Of a stretch of 17,917 bases of DNA, positions 1-7,254 are shown in pieces. A program made the position numbers and the translations under genes. The notes below the pieces were generated by a model. It was not told the DNA's origin, did no database searches, and saw only the letters and a list, made by a program, of their open reading frames with translations. The stretch is from positions 1 through 17,917 of the forward strand of contig DASZCR010000379.1 in NCBI GenBank assembly GCA_035942915.1. The letters are read 5' to 3'. Position 1 is the first letter of the stretch. Every line of letters begins with the position of its first letter. This stretch comes from DASZCR01 sp035942915 (GTDB taxonomy: Bacteria > Acidobacteriota > Blastocatellia > Pyrinomonadales > Pyrinomonadaceae).

Positions 1-171
1 GACGCCGAAGGCTTACGCAAGACGCTGCTCTCAGGCGCACCGACGCCCGTCACCTACGTCTCGCCGAAGCCGAAGGAGATTCTCGAAGAGGACAAAATCA
101 TCGAGGCTTACAAGGTCAACGTCAAACCGGAGGACGTGCGCATCGTGCCCATCGAAAGCGTCTTCCAATAA
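1..171 (+). CDS. C-terminal end of a probable M16-family zinc peptidase (5' partial)
   Basis: An open frame enters from the left edge and ends at TAA 169-171, giving 56 visible residues. The tail reads as a run of Lys/Pro/Glu (SPKPKEILEEDKIIEAYKV) followed by KPEDVRIVPIESVFQ. From memory, a tail of the type 'AEDK-I-x-KPENVRIVPVEEVFE' closes insulinase-like M16 peptidases of Acidobacteriota, which act in the periplasm as peptide-degrading metalloenzymes. The catalytic HxxEH domain would lie upstream and is not in the window, so the assignment rests on the C-terminus alone. The codon pattern matches the neighbouring genes. It could instead be another secreted protein with a similar tail. Confidence 0.55.
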   Translation, partial: DAEGLRKTLLSGAPTPVTYVSPKPKEILEEDKIIEAYKVNVKPEDVRIVPIESVFQ

Positions 172-198
172 CCGCACAGGTCACATTCCCGCTTCATG

Positions 199-245
199 TC
201 TTTGCGGCTTTGCGTGAAACTCAATCTCACGCAAAGCCGCAAAGA
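199..245. repeat. Perfect 19-bp inverted repeat (stem-loop) between peptidase and DUF6986 gene
   Basis: TCTTTGCGGCTTTGCGTGA at 199-217 and its exact reverse complement at 227-245 flank a 9-base loop. Each arm itself repeats a CTTTGCG(G) unit. No T-tract follows on either strand, so it is not a classical intrinsic terminator. Its position 28 bp after the stop at 171 and about 38 bp before the ATG at 283 fits a mobile palindromic repeat of the 'CTTTGCGTC/ACGCAAAG' sort that I recall from many environmental bacterial genomes. Confidence 0.8.
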
Positions 246-282
246 TGCGAAAGGACGCACGGCTCTTCAGGAACAGCAGCAG

Positions 283-1728
283 ATGAAAAGGACTCTCTCC
301 GCCGAATCGCTCGCCGCCACCGAAGCGCGGCTCGCAGAAGCCAATCTCGCCTTCGCCGAAAAGTACGCGGGCGAGAGCGGCCGACGCCAGCCCGTCCACA
401 CCGTCTACGGCGGCGCACATCTCTTCAAGGCCGACACCACGCGTCGGCTCGGCACGCTCTCCCTGCGCGCACTCGAACAGTTCGCGCCCGACCCGCTTAT
501 CTTCGCGCGCGCCATCGGCCTCGAAGGCGCAGACGCTCTGCCCGCTTCGCTCTCGGCCGACCCCATCCTCAAGTCGCTCCTCGAAGGCAACGCCGACTCC
601 GTCCGTCAGGAACACAAGGCGGCGTGGATGGCGCAGACCATCTACACGCGCGTCCTTGAGAAACTGCGCCGCGAGCCGGTCGAAGATTTTCGCATCGACT
701 TTGAGGACGGCTACGGCAACCGTCCCGACGCGGAGGAGGACGCGCACGCTGAGGCGGCGGCCATCGAGACGGCGCGCGCGCTCGGCGGCGGAACGCTCTC
801 GCCCTTCATCGGCATCCGCATCAAGCCCTTCACGGAAGAGCTGCGCGCACGCTCCATGCGCACGCTCGACATCTTTCTGACGACGCTCGTCGAACAGTCG
901 GGCGGCCGTCTGCCGCCGAATTTCGTCGTCACACTGCCGAAGGTCGTGATTCCCGAACAGGTCGCGGCGCTCTCAGACCTCTTCGACCTGCTCGAACCGG
1001 CGCTTGCGCTCCCGGCAGGCTCGCTCAAGATGGAGATGATGGTCGAGACCACGCAGTCGATTATCAACGAGCGTGGCGAGACGAACCTGCCGAGGCTGCT
1101 GGCGGCGGCGCGCGGGCGCTGCGTCGGCGCACACTTCGGGACTTACGACTACACTGCGAGTTGTCAGATTACGGCCGCGCACCAGCACATGCTGCATCCG
1201 GCCTGCGACTTCGCGCGCCACATGATGCAGGTCGCCTTCGGCGGCACGGGCGTCTGGCTCTCGGACGGCGCAACCAACATTATGCCCGTCGCGCCGCACC
1301 GCGCGTCGGAGGGCGCGCCGCTCACGGCGCAGCAGAAGGAGGAGAACGCGCACAGCGTCCATCGCGCCTGGCGCATACACTTCGAGCACGTCCGGCACTC
1401 TCTCGCCAATGCCTTCTATCAGGGCTGGGACTTGCACCCGGCGCAACTGCCGACGCGCTATGCGGCCGTCTATTCCTTCTTCCTCGAAAGTCTCGAACAG
1501 GCCAGCGAGCGTCTGCGGAACTTTGTCGAGAAGGCGGCGAAGGCGACGCTCGTCGGCGATGTCTTCGACGACGCGGCGACGGGTCAAGGTCTGCTCAACT
1601 ACTTCCTGCGCGCCATCAACTGCGGCGCTGTCACCGAACAGGAAGCTTTAGAGTTGACGAGCCTGACGCTTGAGGAACTGCGCTCCGGCTCGTTCGTCAA
1701 GATTCTCAAGAACCGGCAGAACCTCTAG
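283..1728 (+). CDS. HpcH/CitE-like TIM-barrel protein (DUF6986 type), possible aldolase/lyase
   Basis: A 481-residue protein. The ATG at 283 is chosen because the longer frame from 196 would translate straight through the palindromic repeat at 199-245, and AGGAA lies about 10 bases upstream of 283. Motifs resemble the malate synthase / citrate lyase beta / HpcH aldolase superfamily: RIDFEDGYG at 137-145, KMEMMVET at 249-256 (E251 or E255 in the usual metal-binding Glu position), and HFGTYDYTAS at 284-293, where D289 matches the second metal-binding Asp of 'GPxDLxxS' in that superfamily. It is longer than simple HpcH aldolases (about 260 residues). Relatives have sometimes been labelled phosphoenolpyruvate kinase or aldolase, and I recall them beside allantoicase genes in actinobacteria. 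It faces a purine/allantoin cluster here, so a role on ureidoglycolate or glyoxylate is a reasonable inference. The family call is fairly sure; the reaction is unknown. Confidence 0.75.
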   Translation: MKRTLSAESLAATEARLAEANLAFAEKYAGESGRRQPVHTVYGGAHLFKADTTRRLGTLSLRALEQFAPDPLIFARAIGLEGADALPASLSADPILKSLLEGNADSVRQEHKAAWMAQTIYTRVLEKLRREPVEDFRIDFEDGYGNRPDAEEDAHAEAAAIETARALGGGTLSPFIGIRIKPFTEELRARSMRTLDIFLTTLVEQSGGRLPPNFVVTLPKVVIPEQVAALSDLFDLLEPALALPAGSLKMEMMVETTQSIINERGETNLPRLLAAARGRCVGAHFGTYDYTASCQITAAHQHMLHPACDFARHMMQVAFGGTGVWLSDGATNIMPVAPHRASEGAPLTAQQKEENAHSVHRAWRIHFEHVRHSLANAFYQGWDLHPAQLPTRYAAVYSFFLESLEQASERLRNFVEKAAKATLVGDVFDDAATGQGLLNYFLRAINCGAVTEQEALELTSLTLEELRSGSFVKILKNRQNL

Positions 1729-1754
1729 CAGCCTGCCGGACAACTCACACGCTG

Positions 1755-2528
1755 ATGAGAGACGACGCCCTCCGCCCCTTCTACGACGAGTATGCGTGGG
1801 CTTACGACCTCATCATCACGCCGCGCGTCGGCGCACACTGCGACTTCATCGTCGAGGCGCTCACGCATCGCGGCCTTCCGCAAGGCTCGCGCGTGCTCGA
1901 CGCAGGCTGCGGCGCGGGCGGTTACTCAATCGAGTTGGCACGGCGCGGCTACCGCGTCGAAGGCCTCGATGCTTCGCCGCGTCTCATTGCACAGGCGCGC
2001 GCACGCGCCTCTGAAGAGCATCTCCCGGTCTCCTTCGTCGTCGGCGACATTCTCTCACTTGCCGCTTCATCTCCTTACGACGCGATTCTGTGTCGCGGCG
2101 TGCTCAACGACCTGCTCGACGGGCGCAGCCGCCGCGAGGTCTTTCGCTCTTTCGCGCGCGTGTTGCCGGGCGGCGGCGTGCTCCTTCTTGACGTGCGCGA
2201 GTGGGAGGAGACGGCGCGGAGGAAGCGGCGTGAACCCGTCTTTGAAAAGACTGTGGAGACCGCGCGCGGCCGTCTCACCTTCCGCAGCGTGACGCGCCTT
2301 GAGCCGCGCACGCGTCGTCTGCTCGTCGCCGAGCAGCACACCTTGCGCGACGGCGAGGCCGAGACCGTCACCTTCTACGATTTTCAGATGCGTTGCTGGA
2401 CGCGCGCCGAGTTGGACGAATCGCTGGCGCGCGCAGGGTTCGAGCGGGTGGAGTATTTCGGCGCTTACGACTTCGCTGTGCAGGACGGGGCGACAGACCG
2501 TCTGGTGTGCGTTGCAAGCCGCGCGTGA
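1755..2528 (+). CDS. Class I SAM-dependent methyltransferase
   Basis: A 257-residue cytosolic protein with the Rossmann-fold methyltransferase signature. Motif I is VLDAGCGAGG at 47-56, and the acidic residue after beta 2 is D72 in VEGLDAS. A post-I strand (VSFVVGDILSL) carries the adenine-contacting Asp, and YDAILCRGVLNDLL is the motif IV region. A C-terminal beta-rich part (FRSVTRLEPRTRRLLVAEQ, then FYDFQMRCW) probably builds the substrate lid, and the WTRAELDESLARAGFERVE ending is typical of the methyltransferase 11/25 type. The ATG at 1755 is 26 bp after the DUF6986 stop, so the two may be cotranscribed. Nothing in the sequence identifies the substrate, and relevance to purine breakdown is not shown. 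Confidence 0.88.
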   Translation: MRDDALRPFYDEYAWAYDLIITPRVGAHCDFIVEALTHRGLPQGSRVLDAGCGAGGYSIELARRGYRVEGLDASPRLIAQARARASEEHLPVSFVVGDILSLAASSPYDAILCRGVLNDLLDGRSRREVFRSFARVLPGGGVLLLDVREWEETARRKRREPVFEKTVETARGRLTFRSVTRLEPRTRRLLVAEQHTLRDGEAETVTFYDFQMRCWTRAELDESLARAGFERVEYFGAYDFAVQDGATDRLVCVASRA

Positions 2529-2549
2529 GCGTCGATGGTAAGGATAATG

Positions 2550-3068
2550 ATGAGGAGAATCATCGTCATCGGTTCGAGCGGCGCGGGCAAGTCAACTCTG
2601 GCGCAGCGTCTCGGCGCACGGCTCGGCCTCGAAGTCCTACACCTCGACGCGCTCCACTGGAAAGCCGGCTGGGTCGAGCCGCCGAAGGATGTCTGGACGA
2701 GGCGCGTCGAAGAGCTCTTGAGGCGCGACTCGTGGATTATCGACGGCAACTATTCCGGCACGATGCAGCGTCGTCTGGAAGCTTGCGATACGGTCGTCTT
2801 CCTCGACCTGCCGCGCCTCGTCTGCGTCTGGCGCATCGTCAAAAGAACGTTGGTCTACTTCAACCGGAATCGGCCGGACATGGCCGAGGGCTGTTACGAA
2901 CGGTTCGACCTGAAATTTCTGCGCTGGGTCTGGGACTATCCGAAGCGCACGCGGCCGAAGGTGGTCGAGTTGCTCAAGAACGCCGCGCCGGATAAGCGAG
3001 TCGTCTGGCTCAAGTCGAGCGCCGAGGTCGAAAGTTTTATCGACAGTCTGCCGCCGCGCGACGTTTAA
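2550..3068 (+). CDS. P-loop NTPase / small kinase-like protein (FlaR, 'topology modulation' family)
   Basis: A 172-residue protein with the start taken at ATG 2550, which gives MRRIIVIGSSGAGKST, the usual beginning of this family, and places AAGGA (2540-2544) five bases upstream. ATGs at 2535 and 2547 are in frame and possible. The Walker A loop is GSSGAGKST (8-16). It is followed by VLHLDALHW, which occupies the nucleoside-kinase-like substrate strand, then WIIDGNYSGTMQRRLEACDTV and the Walker-B-like strand VVFLDLPR. The Arg/Lys-rich segment RPDMAEGCYERFDLKFL looks like a lid. The fold is adenylate/shikimate kinase-like. The 'DNA topology modulation' name is historical and the substrate is not established. 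It lies 21 bp after the methyltransferase stop. Its TAA overlaps the stop of the convergent minus-strand gene. Confidence 0.82.
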   Translation: MRRIIVIGSSGAGKSTLAQRLGARLGLEVLHLDALHWKAGWVEPPKDVWTRRVEELLRRDSWIIDGNYSGTMQRRLEACDTVVFLDLPRLVCVWRIVKRTLVYFNRNRPDMAEGCYERFDLKFLRWVWDYPKRTRPKVVELLKNAAPDKRVVWLKSSAEVESFIDSLPPRDV

Positions 3069-3877
3069 GCGCGGCGAATGAGTTTGGCGGCCGCCCAGCC
3101 GACGAGGATGAGAATCATCAGGATGCGCCAGTCGTAGCCTTCTGTGGCGACGGGGAAATGGAAGTTGAGCATCGTGAAGACGACGGGGACGACCATGAAG
3201 GTGTTGTGCTTCGAGCGCAGTTTGGCGCGCGCGGCGAGCCTCTGGTCGGGGGTGCGCCCCTCTTTCGTCGCCGCGATGAGTTGCTTTTGCGCGGGCAGTA
3301 TCCGCATCCACACGTTCGCCGCCATAATCGTCCCGAACATCGCGCCGACGTGCATGTAGACGGCGCGCCCGCTCATCACCTGCGTCAACCCGTAGGCGAT
3401 AGCGCCGACGGCGACGAAGCAGACGGCCGCAAAGAGATAATCGTTTTTGCCGACCGGCGTCTGCGAGAGCAGGTCGTAGCAGACCCATGCGACGACGAGC
3501 AGGCCGAGGCCGATGAGCACAGAGGTGCGGAAACTCGTCGTCGTATCGGCATCGTGGAGCAAGCCTCCCATGTAGTAAACCTGTATCAGCAGGAAGAAGC
3601 CGGAGAGCCACGTCAACGCCGCCTCCCAGCGAAACCAGTGCAGCGTCTTCCCCTCAAGCTCCGGCGACTTCTGTTTCTCGACCGTGTAGAAGCCGCCGCT
3701 ATGCACCATCCAGACTCTTCCCGGCTCGCCCGCGCGCGCCTGCCTCTCGGCTTCCGAGAAACGTCCGTCGAGCCAAGTGAAGTAGTAGGTTGTGCCAATC
3801 CAGAGGATGCCCGTGAAGACGTGAAACCAGCGCACGAGCAGGTTGAGCCATTCGTTGACGAAGGGGCTGATTCTCAT
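3065..3877 (-). CDS. puuD: Membrane urate oxidase (urate hydroxylase, PuuD-like) lacking a fused cytochrome c domain
   Basis: A 270-residue integral membrane protein that would oxidise urate to 5-hydroxyisourate and pass electrons to a cytochrome c instead of O2. It resembles the N-terminal membrane domain of Agrobacterium PuuD (urate oxidase N-terminal / DUF989 family). About seven hydrophobic segments are visible, near 10-33, 86-104, 117-137, 147-166, 173-194, 226-243 and 251-268. Conserved-looking histidines are H19 (RWFHVFTGILWIG), H59, H80, H176 (VYMHVGAMFGTIMAAN), H224 and H240, candidates for haem or metal ligation. PuuD proper continues into a C-terminal CxxCH cytochrome c; this protein ends after the last helix (WAAAKLIRRA) and has no CxxCH anywhere. 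It is the last gene of the operon, 6 bp after uraH, which strongly supports the urate oxidation role. Its TAA overlaps the convergent gene's stop. Confidence 0.85.
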   Translation of the reverse strand: MRISPFVNEWLNLLVRWFHVFTGILWIGTTYYFTWLDGRFSEAERQARAGEPGRVWMVHSGGFYTVEKQKSPELEGKTLHWFRWEAALTWLSGFFLLIQVYYMGGLLHDADTTTSFRTSVLIGLGLLVVAWVCYDLLSQTPVGKNDYLFAAVCFVAVGAIAYGLTQVMSGRAVYMHVGAMFGTIMAANVWMRILPAQKQLIAATKEGRTPDQRLAARAKLRSKHNTFMVVPVVFTMLNFHFPVATEGYDWRILMILILVGWAAAKLIRRA

Positions 3878-3883
3878 TCGCGT

Positions 3884-4228
3884 TTAGCTCCCGCGATAAG
3901 TGGAATAACCGTAAGGGTTCAGCAGGAGCGGCACGTGATAATGCTGCGACGCGTCGCGTACCTGAAAGACGACCGAGACCTGCGGGTAGAAGCCTTCGAC
4001 CTGTGTGGCGGCGAAGTAGCCGCGCGTGTCGAAGGTCAGGCGATAGACGCCTTCGGCCAGTTCGGTCTCCGGCGGCATGAGCGTCTTCAAGCGCCCGTCC
4101 GCATCGGTCGCGCCGTGACCGACGAGCAGCCAGTGGCCTTGCGCGTCCTGCGCTTCGAGCGTGACGGGGATGCCGCGCGCAGGACGGCCGAGCGAGGTGT
4201 CGAGCACGTGTGTCGTGATGGAGTTCAT
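3884..4228 (-). CDS. uraH: 5-hydroxyisourate hydrolase (transthyretin-like)
   Basis: A 114-residue protein of normal family length that hydrolyses 5-hydroxyisourate to OHCU, the second step after urate oxidation. It starts with the family signature THVLDTSLGRPA (H7), carries the catalytic Arg in DGRLKTL (R46), has the C-terminal HYHVPLLLNPYGYSTYRGS with H96 and H98, and ends in the diagnostic YRGS tetrapeptide (111-114). There is no signal peptide, so it is cytosolic. Its ATG overlaps the TGA of uraD (ATGA), showing translational coupling of two consecutive steps. The next gene, the membrane urate oxidase that makes its substrate, begins 6 bp after its stop. All active-site residues I can check are intact. 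Confidence 0.96.
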   Translation of the reverse strand: MNSITTHVLDTSLGRPARGIPVTLEAQDAQGHWLLVGHGATDADGRLKTLMPPETELAEGVYRLTFDTRGYFAATQVEGFYPQVSVVFQVRDASQHYHVPLLLNPYGYSTYRGS

Positions 4229-4737
4229 AGGTTCAGGAGTTTACCGAGGCGCAGCGCGGTGATGCGGCGTTGCTCCTCTGCGGCGATGCGAAGCTCCGCA
4301 TCGCGTTCGTTGTGAAGACGCGTGTTGAGGATGTCGAGCAACTCCGCCGCGCTCTTGCCCGTCGCGCAGACGATGTAGATGAAGCCGAACTTCTCTTCGT
4401 AGAGACGATTGGCGTCGGCCAGTGCGTCGAGCGTCTTCGGCGCGGCCTCGCGCGTTCCCTTCTGCTCGGCTTCCGACCAGCGCGCAGACTCTTGGCTGAC
4501 TTCGGTCGCGGCCTTCCGGCCGCCGATTTTCGGGTGGCCGCTGAAGGCTTCGAGCCAGTCCTGCTCGTCGAGACTCCACCAGACGCGGTCGGCCGCTGCG
4601 AACAACTCCGCCGCGTCGAGAAAGGGGCGCTCGTTCGTCATCGCTCGCGCCCATGCGCGCGAGGCGCAGCACTTCAGCAGTTCGGCGGTCGCTTCCTCCG
4701 CAGCCTGCACGTTCAGACGATGCAGCTCTTCGCTCAT
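4225..4737 (-). CDS. uraD: 2-oxo-4-hydroxy-4-carboxy-5-ureidoimidazoline (OHCU) decarboxylase
   Basis: A 170-residue cytosolic enzyme that decarboxylates OHCU stereospecifically to (S)-allantoin. Family motifs are complete: the catalytic His in SGHPKIGG (H68), the SEAEQKG segment (E91-Q92), the FGFIYIVCATGKSA strand and turn (117-130), and LNTRLHNE with R140, the Arg that positions the substrate carboxylate. The N-terminal half carries the usual helical region FLDAAELFAAADRVWW. Length is normal. It starts 5 bp after the allantoicase stop, and its own TGA overlaps the uraH ATG, so alc, uraD and uraH form one translationally coupled block. Confidence 0.95.
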   Translation of the reverse strand: MSEELHRLNVQAAEEATAELLKCCASRAWARAMTNERPFLDAAELFAAADRVWWSLDEQDWLEAFSGHPKIGGRKAATEVSQESARWSEAEQKGTREAAPKTLDALADANRLYEEKFGFIYIVCATGKSAAELLDILNTRLHNERDAELRIAAEEQRRITALRLGKLLNL

Positions 4738-4742
4738 GGCAA

Positions 4743-5753
4743 TCAGGCTTCGTCTGCGTTGACGCTGCCGTAAACTCTCAGGCGCGCCACGCCGCCGTCC
4801 GGGTAGATGTGAAAGCGCACGTGCGTCGCCGCGCCCGCGTCCTTGATGGCGTCTTCGTAGGTGTGGCGCGTGTGCGCTTGCAGGCGCGTGCGCGGCAACA
4901 CCTCCTTCCAGGGAAGCGTCGCCACGCTCGATTCATCGACGAGCAAGCCCTCCGCGTCGCAGGCTTCGAGCGAACAACTTTCGGGGAAATTTCCTTTGAA
5001 GTGCGAGGTATCGACTTCGACGCGGCTGACGCGTCCGCGCAGGCCGAGACGGATGACTATCCAATCGTGTCCGGGGCCGCGTCTGCGTCGCGTCTCCCAA
5101 CCGTCGCTCATGTCGAGCGCGCGGCCGGGCATAATCAGGTTGTGACCGTGACCGAAGAACATGTCGCTCGAAGCGACGACGAGACCGCCGTGCTCGACGG
5201 CCGCAAGGTCTATGTCTTGCGCCACGCGCGAGACGCGCGCCAAGTCCGGCACGACCTCGCCATAAACTCTCAGGCGCGCGACGCCGCCGTCCGGGTAAAT
5301 CTTAAATCGCAGATGCGTGAAACGCTCCGTCGCCGCGAGGTGAAAAAGGTTCTGCGAGTCTCCCTGCAAAGGCGACTGCGGAAGAATCTCCGTCCAGTCG
5401 TTGTTGGCATCCGTCAGTTGTTCGAGGTCGGGCGTGCCTTCGAGGGCGCAGGCTTCGAGCGAACAGCTTTCGGGAAAGTTCCCCTTGAAGTGTGCCGTAT
5501 CGACGACGACGCCGCGAATGATGCCGGGGAGTCCGAGCCGCACGATGCACCAATCGAAGCCGGGCGTGCGCCGACGGCGCGACTCCCAGCCGTCCATCCA
5601 CTTGCCGCGCTCCGTGTACTTGCCTTCGATGAAGACAGGCGCTGACGCCTTGAGTAAATTCTCCTTCGGCGCGAAGAAGTCGTCGTTGGCATAGAGCACC
5701 GCGCCGCCGAGCCGCTCCGATGCGAGGTCAATCAAGCCTGTGAAGTCCAGCAC
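4743..5753 (-). CDS. alc: Allantoicase (allantoate amidinohydrolase)
   Basis: A 336-residue enzyme that hydrolyses allantoate to ureidoglycolate and urea. It has the characteristic tandem duplication of allantoicase. Repeat 1 contains DGWESRRRR (54-62), DTAHFKGNFPESCSLEAC (85-102) and RFKIYPDGGVARLRVYGE (149-166). Repeat 2 contains DGWETRRRR, DTSHFKGNFPESCSLEAC (248-265) and RFHIYPDGGVARLRVYGS (313-330). Both jelly-roll domains are complete. The start codon is GTG at 5753, with an AAGGAG about 12 bases upstream and a closer AAAGGGAA. It lies 58 bp after allB and 5 bp before uraD. Using allantoicase instead of the AllC amidohydrolase means the pathway releases urea and ureidoglycolate here. 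The DNA of the two repeats is unusually alike in places. Confidence 0.97.
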   Translation of the reverse strand: MLDFTGLIDLASERLGGAVLYANDDFFAPKENLLKASAPVFIEGKYTERGKWMDGWESRRRRTPGFDWCIVRLGLPGIIRGVVVDTAHFKGNFPESCSLEACALEGTPDLEQLTDANNDWTEILPQSPLQGDSQNLFHLAATERFTHLRFKIYPDGGVARLRVYGEVVPDLARVSRVAQDIDLAAVEHGGLVVASSDMFFGHGHNLIMPGRALDMSDGWETRRRRGPGHDWIVIRLGLRGRVSRVEVDTSHFKGNFPESCSLEACDAEGLLVDESSVATLPWKEVLPRTRLQAHTRHTYEDAIKDAGAATHVRFHIYPDGGVARLRVYGSVNADEA

Positions 5754-5810
5754 TTCCCTTTCGCTCTCCTTCGCTTCGTCTGAGACAAAGCAGTGTTGTC
5801 CGACCTGCTC

Positions 5811-7178
5811 TTAAAACTCGCCCGCGCGGCCGCGCCTGAGCAGGAAGCCCGCAGGCGGCGCGGCAAACTCTCCGCGCTCGTAAATCTTGCGCCCGCGCAG
5901 GAAGGTCGCAGCCACGACGCCGCGCAGCGTACGGCCGAGATAAGGCGTCAGCTTATGTCTGTGATGAATCGTCGCAGGCTCGACCGTGAACTGCGCCGTC
6001 TCGTCCCAGACGCAGATGTCTGCATCGAAGCCCTCCTCGATGTCGCCTTTGCGCCCACCGAGTCCGGCCAGACGTGCCGGCGCAGCAGACAGCCAACGCG
6101 ACAGTTCGACGAGCGTGTGGCCGCGTTCCCGCGCCTCTGTCCACACCAGCGGCAGACGCAGTTGCAGAGACGAGATGCCGCCCCACGCCGCCATGAAGTC
6201 TCCTTCTTCGCGCCGCTTCAGAGCGGGCGGACAGGGCGAGTGGTCGGAGACGACCATCTCGACGAGTCCTTCGGCGAGCGCAAGCCAGAGTTGCTCTCCG
6301 TTCTCGCGTTCACGAATCGGAGGACAACACTTGAACTCCGTAGCACCCTCCGGCACGTCTTCGGCTGCCAGACTGAGATAGTGCGGACAGGTCTCGGCCG
6401 TCAGTCTCAAGCCTTCCGCGCGGGCGCGTCGCAGCAGCGGCAGCGCATCGGCCGACGAGTGGTGTACGACGTGGCCGCGCACGCCGAACTCGCGGCAGAG
6501 ACGGACGAGCAGCGCAACGGCCTCGTCTTCGGCCGCGCGCGGACGCGAGCGCAGGAAGGTTTCATAAAGGCGCGGGTCGCCCGTCTCGGCAGCGGCGCGC
6601 TCGACGGGGCCGGGTAGTTCGGCGTGTGCGATAAGCGTCGCATCGAGACGCGCCAACTCCGGCAGCGCCTCGCGCAAGTCCGCCTCCGTCACGTGCGGAA
6701 ACTCTGCGACGCCCGAATCTATCAGAAAGCATTTGAAGCCGACGACGCCCGCTTCGTTGAGCGGCGCGAGTTCGTGCGTGTTGCCCGGCACAAGCCCGCC
6801 CCAGAAGGCTACGTCAACCATGCAACGGCCGCGTGCGGAGTCGAGTTTGCGACGCAGGCCGTCGTGCGTCGTGGTCGGCGGGATGCTGTTGAGCGGCATG
6901 TCAACAATGGTCGTGACGCCGCCCGCTGCGGCCGCACGCGTCGCCGTCTCGAAGCCCTCCCAGTCGGTGCGCCCCGGTTCGTTGACGTGAACGTGCGAGT
7001 CGACGAGTCCCGCCATCACGACGCGCTCGCCCGCCTCGAACAGTTCGCCGCCGTCAGCTACGTCGTCGAACTCTGCGATGCGCGCGATGCGTCCTCGATG
7101 GACGTGAATCGCGGCAGGCGCGACCCGCCCGCGCGCGACGACCCTGTGTCCGCGAATGACCCAATCGGCCGACGGCAT
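5811..7178 (-). CDS. allB: Allantoinase (dihydroorotase-superfamily amidohydrolase)
   Basis: A 455-residue cyclic amidohydrolase of the usual AllB length that opens the allantoin hydantoin ring to give allantoate. The binuclear metal centre of the family can be read in order: HVH in VDSHVHVNEPGR (H62, H64), the bridging carbamylated Lys in GFKCFL (K149), H185 in LIAHAELP, H239 in HVVHHSS and the catalytic Asp in VVSDHSPC (D312). GVTTIVDMPLNSIPPTTT is a strong allantoinase-type segment (87-104). Dihydropyrimidinase or dihydroorotase are the alternatives in the superfamily, but placement directly before allantoicase, UraD and UraH settles the function. The gap upstream (7179-7315) is AT-rich near the start and holds an inverted repeat, so an independent promoter is possible. 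The best hexamer pair I see is weak (TTGCCA, 17 bp, TTTAAG). Confidence 0.96.
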   Translation of the reverse strand: MPSADWVIRGHRVVARGRVAPAAIHVHRGRIARIAEFDDVADGGELFEAGERVVMAGLVDSHVHVNEPGRTDWEGFETATRAAAAGGVTTIVDMPLNSIPPTTTHDGLRRKLDSARGRCMVDVAFWGGLVPGNTHELAPLNEAGVVGFKCFLIDSGVAEFPHVTEADLREALPELARLDATLIAHAELPGPVERAAAETGDPRLYETFLRSRPRAAEDEAVALLVRLCREFGVRGHVVHHSSADALPLLRRARAEGLRLTAETCPHYLSLAAEDVPEGATEFKCCPPIRERENGEQLWLALAEGLVEMVVSDHSPCPPALKRREEGDFMAAWGGISSLQLRLPLVWTEARERGHTLVELSRWLSAAPARLAGLGGRKGDIEEGFDADICVWDETAQFTVEPATIHHRHKLTPYLGRTLRGVVAATFLRGRKIYERGEFAAPPAGFLLRRGRAGEF

Positions 7179-7254
7179 GACGGAACTTAAAACATAAATT
7201 CAAATCTTTGGCAACAAGGAGGGTTTTTGTTTGCGCGTGCCGGGCGACGCGCGG

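Noticed and set aside
196..282. Longer N-terminus for the DUF6986 protein starting at ATG 196
   Set aside because: The extra 29 residues are encoded by the palindromic repeat at 199-245 and do not look like protein; ATG 283 has a better-placed AGGAA.
2550..3068. Adenylate or shikimate kinase
   Set aside because: The Walker A and following LDALHW / IIDGNYSGT motifs match the FlaR/topology-modulation family; the adenylate and shikimate kinase lid and substrate motifs are absent.
3158..4315. 385-residue open frame on the plus strand
   Set aside because: It runs antisense to puuD and uraH, which have intact family motifs; its composition (Arg/Ala/Glu-rich, low complexity) is that of a GC-rich shadow frame.
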